Position numbers and translations under genes: made by a program. Shown one piece after another: positions 28,471-36,238 of a stretch of 64,000 nt of DNA. Location of the stretch: assembly GCF_001854805.1 (NCBI RefSeq), contig NZ_MBLO01000259.1, forward strand, positions 124,001 to 188,000. The letters are read 5' to 3'. A model generated the notes under the pieces. It was given only the letters and a program-made list of their open reading frames with translations, was not told the DNA's origin and did not search any database. Positions within the stretch are counted from its first letter, which is position 1, and each line of letters begins with the position of its first letter. Source of the stretch: Pseudofrankia coriaricola. GTDB taxonomy: Bacteria > Actinomycetota > Actinomycetes > Frankiales > Frankiaceae.

Positions 28471-29075
28471 CCAAGCGCTTGTCGCGGGCCGCGCTCGACG
28501 CGCTGTCCCCGGACGCGAAGGCGGAGCACGACCGGGCCAGGCGGGTCTGGCACGCGAACATCGGCCCGCTGCGCACCCCGCAGATGGCCGCGCTGCACGA
28601 CGACCTGTGGGACATCGTCGAGACGAACCAGCAGGACGGGGACAAGGCCAAGGGCGCTGCCGCGATCGACGGCTACCCGGGGCTGGGCAAGACGACCGCC
28701 ACGCTGGTCTTCGCCCGCGAGTTCCACCGCCGCCAGATCACCGAGGAAGGACGGTCCACCCCCGGCGGGCACGAGCACCTGCCGGTCTGCTGGATCGGCC
28801 TCGGCGCGAACACCACCATCAAGGGCCTCAACCAGACGATCCTCGACTTCGCCCGCACCACCGGCCACATCGGCTCCCTGATGACCCTGATCAGCCGCGG
28901 CGCCGGCCGGGCGATCCGCCACGGCCAGGAACGGCTCACCCGCGACCTGCTCGACCGGGTGAAGGCCGACGAAGGAGCCGAGCAGTCCCGCGCCCCGCTG
29001 CAGGCAGCGCTCGACGCCGGCCGGCTGACCCCGCATCACCGCGCCCTACGCACCACCGCGTCCGCCGACGCATAA
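28470..29075 (+). pseudogene. tnsC: Internally deleted TnsC-like AAA+ ATPase
   Basis: Starts abruptly with KRLSRAALDALSPDAKAEHD, a typical near-N-terminal TnsC segment, and keeps Walker A (GYPGLGKTT). After IKGLNQTILDFARTTGH it jumps to GSLMTLISRGAGRAIRHG, which resembles the C-terminal end of the family. Walker B, the sensor motifs and about half the normal length are missing, yet the frame is open to a TAA at 29075. TnsC normally links the target selector TniQ to TnsA/TnsB; this copy should be inactive. tniQ begins 2 nt later. Confidence 0.8.
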
Positions 29076-29077
29076 CG

Positions 29078-29702
29078 ATGCCGGCCCGCACGCTGCCACT
29101 GCGGCTCGACCCGCTGCCCGACGAGGCACTCGGCTCCTGGCTGGAGACCTACGCGCACCGGCTGCAGGCCACCCTCGGGGACCTCGCCATCGCGCTCGGG
29201 CTACCGACGACCGACCGAGAGCACCCCTCACGGATGCTTGCACATGCGCCGGACTGGACTGTCAGCCTGCACACCAGCGAAGCAGCATCCATCGCCGCTG
29301 CCTGCGGGATCTCCCCCGCAGCCCTCCACAGCCTGACCCTGACCCGTTTCGACGGCCGTGCGGTGCATGTCGACACCGAACGACGCCGTGTCCGCTACCG
29401 GCTCTGGGCCCGGACCGAAGGCTCACGCTTCTGCCCCAGCTGCCTACACGAGAGCGACGGACGGTGGCCACTGAACTGGCGCCTGAGCTGGTCCTTTGCC
29501 TGCCCAATCCACCAATGCCTGCTCGTCGACACCTGCCCTCGCTGCGACCGCCCGGCCCGCACGGCCGGCGTCGCGCTCGGCTTCGTTCCCCACCCAGGAC
29601 ACTGCGCGCGCAGCATCGGCGGCGCCCGAGGCCGGGAAGCGGCACGCTGCGGCGCCGACCTCACCGCCGCCCCCGCCCTAGCCCTGTCCTTCGCACGTGC
29701 GT
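29078..29702 (+). pseudogene. tniQ: TniQ target-selection protein, 5' part
   Basis: About 208 residues of TniQ. The N-terminal domain is RLDPLPDEALGSWLETYAHRL, and a zinc-binding block begins FCPSCL, with CPIHQCLL and TCPRC completing the cysteine/histidine set (about residues 117-160). TniQ/TnsD proteins choose the insertion site. The ATG follows the tnsC stop by 2 nt. The coding sequence runs into an IS1634-family element and resumes on its far side, so this is a clean insertional split. Confidence 0.85.
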
Positions 29703-31430
29703 GTGATGGGCCAGCTACGTGATCTTTTGATCGTTCTGTGTCGGGCCTGCCGCGCCGCGGAGTGGTGGGCCTGGCACGGTTCCTGGCTGTGACGGCCGCG
29801 GCGGACTACGGGCCGCCGAGCGTCGAGAAGATGCTCGGCGCGCTGCCGGTCATCCGTGACTTCCTGCGCCGGCTCGATGTCGCCGGCACCGTCGACCGGC
29901 TCTGCCCGGTCCGCGACATCGCCCGGCTCACCCATGGCCAGGTCATCGAGGTCCTGATCGCCAACCGGCTGACCTGCCCGACCGCGATGGTCCGCGTCGC
30001 CGACTGGGCGGCGGCCTGGGCGGTCGAGGAGGTCTTCGACGTCCCGGCGGACGCGCTGGGCGACGACCGGATCGCCCGGGCCCTCGACGCGCTCGCGGAG
30101 CAGGCCGACCAGGTCGTCGGCTCGATCGGCGCGGCCGCGGTCGCCGGCTTCGGCCTGGATGTGTCCCAGGTGCACTGGGACATGACGTCGATCTCCCTGT
30201 ACGGCGCCTACCCCGAGACGGATCCCGACTACGCCACGCCGCGGTACGGCCATCCCAAGGACCGTCGGCCCGACCTCAAACAGATCCAGACCGGGCTCGG
30301 GGTCCTCGCCGACGGCGGGGTCCCGCTGGTCGCGAGGGCCTACGACGGTGGCGCGGCCGAGGTCTGTCAGGTCGTCGGTGCGCTGCGCGCCCTGCGGACG
30401 GCCGCCGGCCCGCGCCCGTTCCTGCTGGTCGGCGACACGAAGCTGGTCTCCTACACCAACCTGTCCGCGCTCGTCGCCACCGACGGCGCACGGTTCATCG
30501 CCCCGGCGCCCAGGAACGTCGTGCCCGCGACCGTGCTCGCCGCCCTCGACGTGACCACCGCGGCCCCGGTCGACTACGTCGCCGTCCGCGACCGGGAGAA
30601 GTTCGCCCACCAGCGGGCCTTCTACCGGGCCTGTGAGGGCCGGACCACGGTGCGCGGGCCGCGGAAGAAGGATCCGCCGCTGGTCGTGCGCACCGTCCAC
30701 GTCTGGTCGTCGGCCAGAGCCCAGGCCGCCGTGTCCGCCCGCCGGCTCAAGCTGGCCAGGGCCACCGACGAGCTCGACCGGCTCGTGCGCACCGCCGGCA
30801 CCCGCTACCACCCCGACGAGCAGGCGGTACGGGCCCGTGCCGAGCAGGTCTGCCGGTCCCGCCGGGTCACCGGCCTGGTCCACTACGAGATCGACGCCGA
30901 TGAGGCCAGTGGGAAGACCACCTTCACCTGGGCGTTCGACGAGACGGCCCTGGCCGCCGAGGCAGCCAGCGACGGCTGGTACGCGCTGCTGACGAACCTG
31001 ACCGTCGCCGAGGCGGACGCGGCCGAGGTGCTGCGCCGCTACAAGGGGCAGGAGAAGGTCGAGCGCCGCTACAGCGACTACAAGGGGCCGCTCGCCGTCG
31101 CGCCGCTGTTCCTGCGGTCCAACCAGCGGATCGACGGGCTGATCCACGTGATCTGCCTGGCGTTGCTGGTCTTCAGCCTGATCGAACGTGAGGTCCGCCG
31201 GGCGATCGCTCCGGCCGAGAAGCTGCCGGGTCTCTACGCCGGCCGGCCCGCCAGGCCCACCGGCCGGCTCGTCTTCGAAGCCCTCGCCGCGCTGCGCCTG
31301 GTTCCCGCCATCGGCGGCCAGCCCGCCTACATCCCCTGGCCGGGGACGTTGCAACGCCACCTGCTCGACCTCCTCGGAGTCGACCCCACCCAGCCTCCAT
31401 GATCGAAAAACGTGATCACCGGGGCGGGTA
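29703..31430 (+). mobile_element. IS1634-family insertion sequence inside tniQ
   Basis: About 1.7 kb interrupting tniQ. It contains one full transposase gene. GTGATC and a nearby TTTTnGATC-like stretch occur in opposite orientation near both ends (about 29718-29732 and 31404-31420), consistent with imperfect terminal repeats. I could not fix the exact ends or a target duplication, so the limits are approximate. Confidence 0.75.
29738..31402 (+). CDS. IS1634-family transposase
   Basis: A 554-residue DDE transposase. Catalytic candidates lie in VHWDMTSISLYGAYP (first Asp), FLLVGDTKLVSYTNL (second Asp) and the C-terminal block VERRYSDYKGPLAVAPLFL (Glu), which is the characteristic IS1634 signature. 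Length and motifs are complete, so the element may still be active. The GTG start lies about 35 bp inside the left end of the element and the stop about 28 bp from its right end, the tight packing normal for insertion sequences. Confidence 0.92.
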   Translation: MSGLPRRGVVGLARFLAVTAAADYGPPSVEKMLGALPVIRDFLRRLDVAGTVDRLCPVRDIARLTHGQVIEVLIANRLTCPTAMVRVADWAAAWAVEEVFDVPADALGDDRIARALDALAEQADQVVGSIGAAAVAGFGLDVSQVHWDMTSISLYGAYPETDPDYATPRYGHPKDRRPDLKQIQTGLGVLADGGVPLVARAYDGGAAEVCQVVGALRALRTAAGPRPFLLVGDTKLVSYTNLSALVATDGARFIAPAPRNVVPATVLAALDVTTAAPVDYVAVRDREKFAHQRAFYRACEGRTTVRGPRKKDPPLVVRTVHVWSSARAQAAVSARRLKLARATDELDRLVRTAGTRYHPDEQAVRARAEQVCRSRRVTGLVHYEIDADEASGKTTFTWAFDETALAAEAASDGWYALLTNLTVAEADAAEVLRRYKGQEKVERRYSDYKGPLAVAPLFLRSNQRIDGLIHVICLALLVFSLIEREVRRAIAPAEKLPGLYAGRPARPTGRLVFEALAALRLVPAIGGQPAYIPWPGTLQRHLLDLLGVDPTQPP

Positions 31431-31445
31431 GGGGCACCAGAATCC

Positions 31446-31955
31446 GATGTGCGAAACACAGGCCTAGCGTTGGACGACGGCCACCCCGTGCTCGAAGCCC
31501 AGCAGATTCTCTGGCACGTGCTCGACCGCCCCACCGCGAACTTTGGGATCTACAAGGCCGTCCCGGAGCCCGTCACGACCATGCTCACCGACCTCGCCTT
31601 CCTCGGCCGCAGAGTGCTCCACGACGCGAGCATCGACGACCTGGCCAGCCGGCTGCCCGCCGACGTGCTCGCCCAGTACGTCCGCGACCGTGACGGCAGG
31701 TCACCCCGTCAGCCCATTCACCCACCCGACCGGGCGTCCCTCGTCGCCGTCACCGTCACCGCCGCTCTGCACGCCCTGCGGATCGCCGACACACGCACAG
31801 CCGGCCACGACCTGCGCTGGCTGTTCAAAGACCCGCAATCACCACCAGCGACGGAGTTGAGCATCCCGCTGAAAAGAGCGCTACGCCCCCCAGAACCCCC
31901 TCGCCGTCGGGGCCTCCGCTGGCCGCCCCGGTGGAGGGATCAACCAGCCGTCTAA
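31446..31955 (+). pseudogene. tniQ: TniQ target-selection protein, 3' part
   Basis: Continues TniQ after the insertion sequence: GLALDDGHPVLEAQQILWHVLD, then VTTMLTDLAFLGRRVLHDAS and a long helical region, ending in a Pro/Arg-rich tail. The frame is open from the element to the stop at 31955. Joined to the 5' part it would give a protein of about 380 residues. A GTG at 31449 could in principle start translation of this piece alone, but no ribosome site supports that. Confidence 0.8.
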
Positions 31956-32008
31956 CAGCCGCGTCGCCGTCCTCAGCGCGACCGCCGCGGACCGAGAGGG
32001 ACACCCCT

Positions 32009-32064
32009 GCGTCGGGCCAGGGGCCCGCGTCCACGGGACCTAACCATCCTGCCGCGCCTCGGGA
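32009..32064. repeat. 56-bp repeat, left copy
   Basis: Begins GCGTCGGGCCAG and continues GGGCCCGCGTCCACGGGACC. A copy of about 85 percent identity lies in the same orientation at 36098-36153. The pair brackets the transposon cargo and the NTF2-like gene. Confidence 0.8.
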
Positions 32065-32122
32065 CGCGACGTCCCGTTCATAGCAGGCCCGACCTCTCGC
32101 GAGCCCTGGGCGATCAGAAGGT

Positions 32123-32190
32123 GTATATAGGTTCCCGGCTCTCGCCGCCGTTTCCCAGCTTGCTCCGCCACTCGACCGGCATTGGCGGAG
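32123..32190 (+). repeat. Diverged transposon-end-like sequence (end B) with hairpin
   Basis: TATAGGTTCCC, then TTTCCCAG, then CTCCGCCA-(12 nt)-TGGCGGAG. Order and spacing match end A (26553-26617) but the sequence has diverged. The stem (32163-32170 with 32183-32190) is perfect over 8 bp and its loop CTCGACCGGCAT resembles that of end A. It lies 168 bp after tniQ, in the same orientation as end A. Confidence 0.6.
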
Positions 32191-32297
32191 GGGGTCTTGA
32201 CCGGCTCTGCGAAGCCGCCGCGGCGCCTGCCCGCCGGGCCCGCCGGGTGGCCGCGCCGCCTTCAGCGGGCGGAGGACCCCGGCGAGCCCGGTTCAGG

Positions 32298-33686
32298 TCA
32301 CGCGTGCGGGCAGCTCAGCATTTCCATCCCCAGCAGGTTGAGGGAACCGCACCAAGACCTTCGCTGGAGTTTCCAGCCGTCAGCCGTACGGATCGCCCCG
32401 ACGGTGATGGGGAATCGGACGACGCCGTCCGGCCCGCGCTGGCCAGCCATCACCGCGACCGTCGGGTCGATGAACGTCATCGTCACCCGGGCCATGACGA
32501 AGTCGGATCCGCTCTGGCTGAGGCTGTCGACCGTGACCTCCATGGTGTCGCTCAACTGTGGGAAGTGGGCGCGCAGGTTGGCATGGATGGCTGTCAGCGC
32601 CGGGCCGTCTTCCACGGCCGCGGCCCAGCGCTCGTCGGGCACGCCGTGGGCGAAGGCGTCGTGGAGGACCGACTCCACCGCCGCGGCGATCCCGGCGTCC
32701 TCGAGGGGCCGCAGGGACTCGGTCGGTAGCGGAGCGATGCTCGGCATCGGGCCGAGGACCAGCCCGGCGCCGATCTGCCGCAGCACCTCGAGGTCCACCG
32801 GAGCGGCACCGTCGGCCTCGACGCCGAGCACGGCGCCGCTGGCCGTGGGCCAGGTGAGCAGGCCCCCGTAGCGGTGGTCCGGTTCCGGGCCCTGGGGATG
32901 TGCGGCGTCGTGCCCGAGGGCGAGGTCGTTGCGGACGAAGGCGGCGTCCCGGTCGCCCACCGTCACCGCCGACACCTCGGTGACGCCGGCGGCCTCCCCG
33001 GCGGAGCCGTCACTGTCAAAGAAGCCCCCCAGCTCCTCCTGGATCCGAGGGATGGTCGCCCCGATCGTGTGGTCGTCCGGCGGATAGGCCGCGATCACCC
33101 AGACGGTGGACAGCCCGGCCGTCGCAGTCGTCGACGCCGTGGACGGCGCGACGAACCTGCTGACGAACGCGTTGGCGCCGAGCATGTGCACGTAGCTGGC
33201 CAGGAGCGGTGCTTCGGCCTCGAACGGGATCACGTCGGTCAGGTCCGCGTCGTGCGTCATCGCCGCCGGCAGCCAGGTCGTGGTCACGCCGCCGAAGGCG
33301 TACGGAACGTCCCGCGACGCGGGCCCTGCCGCGGCCACGGCGGACCCCGGGTCGTTCCCGCCGGCACGCAGGCTCACCGGGATGCCGACTCCCGCCACGA
33401 TCACCAGCACGAGCGCGGCGACCGCGGCGACGCGAGCGCGTGACCGATGACGGCGGGCCTGTGCGCACACAAGGTCGGGGAACGCGGTGCCGACACCGCG
33501 CCGCGGCCTCCCGGCGCCCAGGGCGCGCAGGTGCGCCACCAGGTCCTGGTCAGCGCCGTCCACGATGTCGCGCGTGGGCTGCGTCCCCGCCGCAGCCCCG
33601 ACCCGCGCGGTGAAATTGCCCCTTTGGACCGGTCCACCTGGGTCGGTGCGCCCGTTTGCTCCTGTACTCACAGCATCTCCCCTCAC
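32298..33686 (-). CDS. Membrane-anchored protein paired with the ECF sigma factor
   Basis: A 462-residue protein. A basic/hydrophilic N-terminal region of about 90 residues precedes one membrane helix (about 94-113: VAAVAALVLVIVAGVGIPVS), leaving a large C-terminal domain outside. I do not recognise that domain. The position right behind a SigE-subfamily sigma gene, with a GTGA overlap, is that of an anti-sigma factor or co-regulated sensor, but no anti-sigma zinc motif is visible. The GTG at 33671 (AGGGGAG upstream) is an alternative start. It lies inside the Tn7-like boundaries and may be cargo. Confidence 0.65.
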   Translation of the reverse strand: MRGDAVSTGANGRTDPGGPVQRGNFTARVGAAAGTQPTRDIVDGADQDLVAHLRALGAGRPRRGVGTAFPDLVCAQARRHRSRARVAAVAALVLVIVAGVGIPVSLRAGGNDPGSAVAAAGPASRDVPYAFGGVTTTWLPAAMTHDADLTDVIPFEAEAPLLASYVHMLGANAFVSRFVAPSTASTTATAGLSTVWVIAAYPPDDHTIGATIPRIQEELGGFFDSDGSAGEAAGVTEVSAVTVGDRDAAFVRNDLALGHDAAHPQGPEPDHRYGGLLTWPTASGAVLGVEADGAAPVDLEVLRQIGAGLVLGPMPSIAPLPTESLRPLEDAGIAAAVESVLHDAFAHGVPDERWAAAVEDGPALTAIHANLRAHFPQLSDTMEVTVDSLSQSGSDFVMARVTMTFIDPTVAVMAGQRGPDGVVRFPITVGAIRTADGWKLQRRSWCGSLNLLGMEMLSCPHA

Positions 33687-34333
33687 CGGGTGGGTCGCGT
33701 CGAACGCGGAGCGGAAGCCCCTGGGGACGAAGCGGTGCCGCCATCCCCTGTCTCGTTGGTCAGGACGTCGAGGCCTCCCCCGCCGCGGTGGCGTCCTCGT
33801 GGGGCGTGGACGGCGCCGAGCGCCGCCAGGTGCTCGCTGTCGCGCAGCCGGGCAAGGCCCCGCGAGGCCTGGCTGCGCACCGAACCGACGGAGCAGCCGA
33901 GCGCGGCGGCGACCTCCGCCTCGGGCAGATCATCGACGTAGCGCAACACCAGCACGGCCCGCTGCCGAGGCGGCAGGGACAGCAGCGCGCGGACCAGGCC
34001 GTCGCGCAGGGACAACCGGTCAGCATGGTCGACGCCCACGGCGGCGACATCGACAGTCCACTCGCCATCGACGACCAGCGGCACCTCCGCGACCCGCGAC
34101 CGCAGCCACCGCCACCGGTTCGTCGCGGCATTGACCAACGCCCGGCGTACATACGCCTCCGGCCGGCCCTCGGCTATCCGCGGCCACTGCCGGTAGGTGC
34201 GCTCGAACGCCCCCTGCAGCAAGTCCTCCCCCGCACCCCAGTCCCCGCCGACGAGCAGAACCGCACTCAGCAGCAACCGGTCGGCAGCCCCGGCCACGAA
34301 CGTCTTAAAGGCCAGCTCCTCATCAGCACGCAC
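33683..34333 (-). CDS. SigE-subfamily ECF RNA polymerase sigma factor
   Basis: About 216 residues. Region 2 runs from FKTFVAGAADRLLLSAVLL through GGDWGAGEDLLQGAFERTY to RPEAYVRRALVNAATNRW, and region 4 is LSLPPRQRAVLVLRYVDDLPE through GCSVGSVRSQASRGLARLR. These are hallmarks of the actinobacterial SigE-type (ECF41/42-like small) family that directs stress transcription. The open frame extends far upstream, but the GTG at 34333, 5 nt after GGAGG, gives a normal start. The C-terminal 40 residues are a Gly/Ser-rich tail. It is coupled to the membrane-anchored partner by 4-nt overlap. Confidence 0.85.
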   Translation of the reverse strand: MRADEELAFKTFVAGAADRLLLSAVLLVGGDWGAGEDLLQGAFERTYRQWPRIAEGRPEAYVRRALVNAATNRWRWLRSRVAEVPLVVDGEWTVDVAAVGVDHADRLSLRDGLVRALLSLPPRQRAVLVLRYVDDLPEAEVAAALGCSVGSVRSQASRGLARLRDSEHLAALGAVHAPRGRHRGGGGLDVLTNETGDGGTASSPGASAPRSTRPTR

Positions 34334-34413
34334 CCTCGCCTCCACTGTGTCCAGCTCGCCCGTGTCTGGCCCGTCCCAGTACAAACACGCCCGACCCCAG
34401 CCACGATGAGTAC

Positions 34414-35067
34414 TCAGCCGAAACCCACGCTGAAAAGACGTCGCCGACGCGGGCCGCCGCGATTGACGCGACGCCACCCGTCCATCCCGCCGAGGAGTCG
34501 GTCTTGGAAATCCAGGGTCCGGACGACGGACGAGCCGCTGTCGGCGCAGGCCCGAACCGAATACGTCACCCGACTTGCCCCCAATTGGGATCTGTCCGAC
34601 TGACGCACCCTGTCCCGTCCCCGCCAACCTGGTCTGGCCACGAGGCACTGACCAGGCAAGAGACCAGATGCGGTGGACAACGCCGCTGCTCGTCCCAGTG
34701 CGGCCGCGAGCTCGGTGAGTACCGAGGTCCGGAAGGTCTCCAGGTCGCGGTCGCCGAGCAGGAACCGGACGTCGAGGTCGGTGCAGGCGACGAGCAGGTG
34801 GCGTTCGGCCTTCTTACGGCCTGGCTGGGGTAGCCAGGGGCCGACGCGCAGCGGGTCTCGTCCATCACCACGACCATCGCCATCCTTCGACGCGGGCATC
34901 GACGAGTTCGAGCCGTTCCGCGACAGCAGGCGCTCCACCCGGCCGAGCCGGTCCGCCAACACCGCGTTCGCCGCCGTCAACTCCGTGATCCTGGCGTCCC
35001 GCGCCGCGTTGTCCTCCGTCAGCCGGGCGATCCGCCCTGCCTGCAGCCACACCAGCACGACCAGCAC
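34414..35067 (-). pseudogene. IS66-family transposase fragment
   Basis: The first 70 residues (34860-35067) match the N-terminus of IS66 transposases: a coiled coil ARLTEDNAARDARITELTAA followed by RLLSRNGSNSSMPASKDGD, the variant of the RNSSNSSKPPS hallmark. After about residue 75 the frame is not transposase-like, so only the N-terminal fragment survives. It is an insertion-sequence remnant within the right arm of the Tn7-like element. Confidence 0.75.
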
Positions 35068-35396
35068 GTCACGCGCCAGACCTCACCAACCCCGACACCA
35101 GCCGCTACGCGACCATAACCCCACAGACCGCCACCAAAACTGACAAATCAGCACTCTCCGCAAGGGCGCTGCATGTACCTGGTCAGGCATCAGCTGATCG
35201 ACCTTCCGGCCGGATCGGACCAGCTTCGGAGGGGACGACCGGTCGACCTGGCCAGCTTCGACTGGGACGAGACCAGGGCGCCGGGACGGGACACACCCGG
35301 CGACTCCCCGCGCAGAACTGCCATCGAAACCCGGTAAGTCAGCACTACGCCTAATGACACCCCGCCTGGGAAACCCCTGGCAGCACGCCACCGATT
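35068..35396. other. Non-coding right arm of the Tn7-like remnant
   Basis: About 330 bp between the IS66 fragment and the right end. No gene is recognisable on either strand. TTTCCCAGGCGGGGTGTC on the minus strand near 35355-35372 resembles the sequence beside end C. Confidence 0.4.
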
Positions 35397-35450
35397 GGAA
35401 GATCAACGGGGGAACCTACACCTGCGCCTGCAGGTTCCCTCGTTGATCGT
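35397..35450. repeat. Right transposon end (D) and facing end-like copy (C), 8 bp apart
   Basis: 35397-35420 is the exact inverted copy of end A and finishes in ACA. After CCTGCGCC a second copy in opposite orientation starts TGCAGGTTCCCTCGTTGATC (35429-35448). Together they form a long near-perfect inverted repeat with an 8-nt loop. Both carry TTTCCC(A)GGCGGG-like sequence further out. CCTGCGCCT (35421-35429) repeats the 9 bp before end A. Confidence 0.75.
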
Positions 35451-35619
35451 CGTTTTCCCGGCGGGTTGTCAGACGGGTAGACACCGGTACTTTCGCACCA
35501 TGAAGGTGCTCCTTCGACTGGAACGGATCGGGCTCTCGACGAGCCCGTCCTCCCAGCCCAGGAGCGCTTTCCTATTTCAGACACACCCACCAGACGGTCA
35601 TGGCGTGAAAGCTTGAGGC

Positions 35620-36018
35620 CTAGCTTCCGGGCGTCAGCGACTCGTGATAGTGCACCCCGTGCCATCCGGTGGCGTCGCGGCGGAACACCACGGACACCCG
35701 GCCGGCAACCACGTGCAATGGCCCGCTGACGAAGTGGGCTCGAAAGCGGAACCCAAAATGGACGGCGACAACATCGTCACTCAAGCGCTGGTGACGGACA
35801 GCGAATACGTCCATGATCTCGACGTCGCGAAACAACCGCACGACGCGGGCGTAGTACGCGTCAAGGTCGACCTTGGAGGTGATCGGATCCGCCAGCTCGG
35901 CCGGGCTGTACACGATGTCCTGGTCGGCCCACAGGGAACCCAACAACCCCGCGTCGAGCCGTAGGAAGCCATCTTGGTAGCGGCTGATGAGGTCATCGAT
36001 CTCGTTCACGCACGGCAC
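35620..36018 (-). CDS. NTF2-like / SnoaL-fold protein
   Basis: A 132-residue single-domain protein with the NTF2-like pattern: N-terminal helices IDDLISRYQDGFLRLDAGLLGSLW, then the beta sheet with VVAVHFGFRFRAHFVSGPLHVVAGRVSVVFRRDATGW in sequence order, and HYHESL at the end. Members act as isomerases, cyclases, dehydratases or binding proteins, and sequence alone does not distinguish them. The start is a GTG (36018) or the GTG three codons later. It lies just outside the right transposon end. Confidence 0.75.
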   Translation of the reverse strand: MPCVNEIDDLISRYQDGFLRLDAGLLGSLWADQDIVYSPAELADPITSKVDLDAYYARVVRLFRDVEIMDVFAVRHQRLSDDVVAVHFGFRFRAHFVSGPLHVVAGRVSVVFRRDATGWHGVHYHESLTPGS

Positions 36019-36097
36019 ACTAGGACCTCAACCGCGCTTGAGGTCAACCGAACCTGTGCAGCCACCGACGCAGCTGCGAGGTTTGGTTTCCGGACAG

Positions 36098-36153
36098 GCG
36101 TCGGGCCAGGGCCCGCGTCCACGGGGACCTGGCCCTCCTTCCGCGCCTTGGGA
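36098..36153. repeat. 56-bp repeat, right copy
   Basis: Direct partner of 32009-32064; begins GCGTCGGGCCAGGGCCCGCG. It lies in the 220-bp gap between the NTF2-like and ROK genes, the rest of which shows nothing else. Confidence 0.8.
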
Positions 36154-36238
36154 GGCGGCAGCAGCGCATGGTGCTGCTGTCTGGCGTCAGGAGTTGTGCG
36201 TCTGCGGTAGGCGGCGACGCCGAGGTCAGCCGCCGAGG

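Larger units (their letters stand above)
26553..35420. mobile_element. Degenerate Tn7-like transposon
   Basis: An 8868-bp segment with perfect 24-bp inverted ends (TGT...ACA). Its left part carries tnsA, tnsB, tnsC and tniQ in canonical order and direction; the right part (about 32-35.4 kb) carries unrelated cargo and insertion-sequence debris. tnsB lacks its C-terminal half, tnsC has an internal deletion, and tniQ is split by an IS1634-family element, so it cannot move on its own. An additional end-like sequence lies at about 32123, so two elements may be nested. The boundaries are an inference from repeats. Confidence 0.7.

Noticed and set aside
29678-31534. Minus-strand 600-codon frame across the insertion sequence
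   Set aside because: Complement of the IS1634 transposase; no recognised motif.
26553-35420. CRISPR-associated transposon (CAST)
   Set aside because: No Cas12k, Cascade genes or repeat-spacer array lies between the ends or nearby; tniQ here belongs to an ordinary Tn7-like set.
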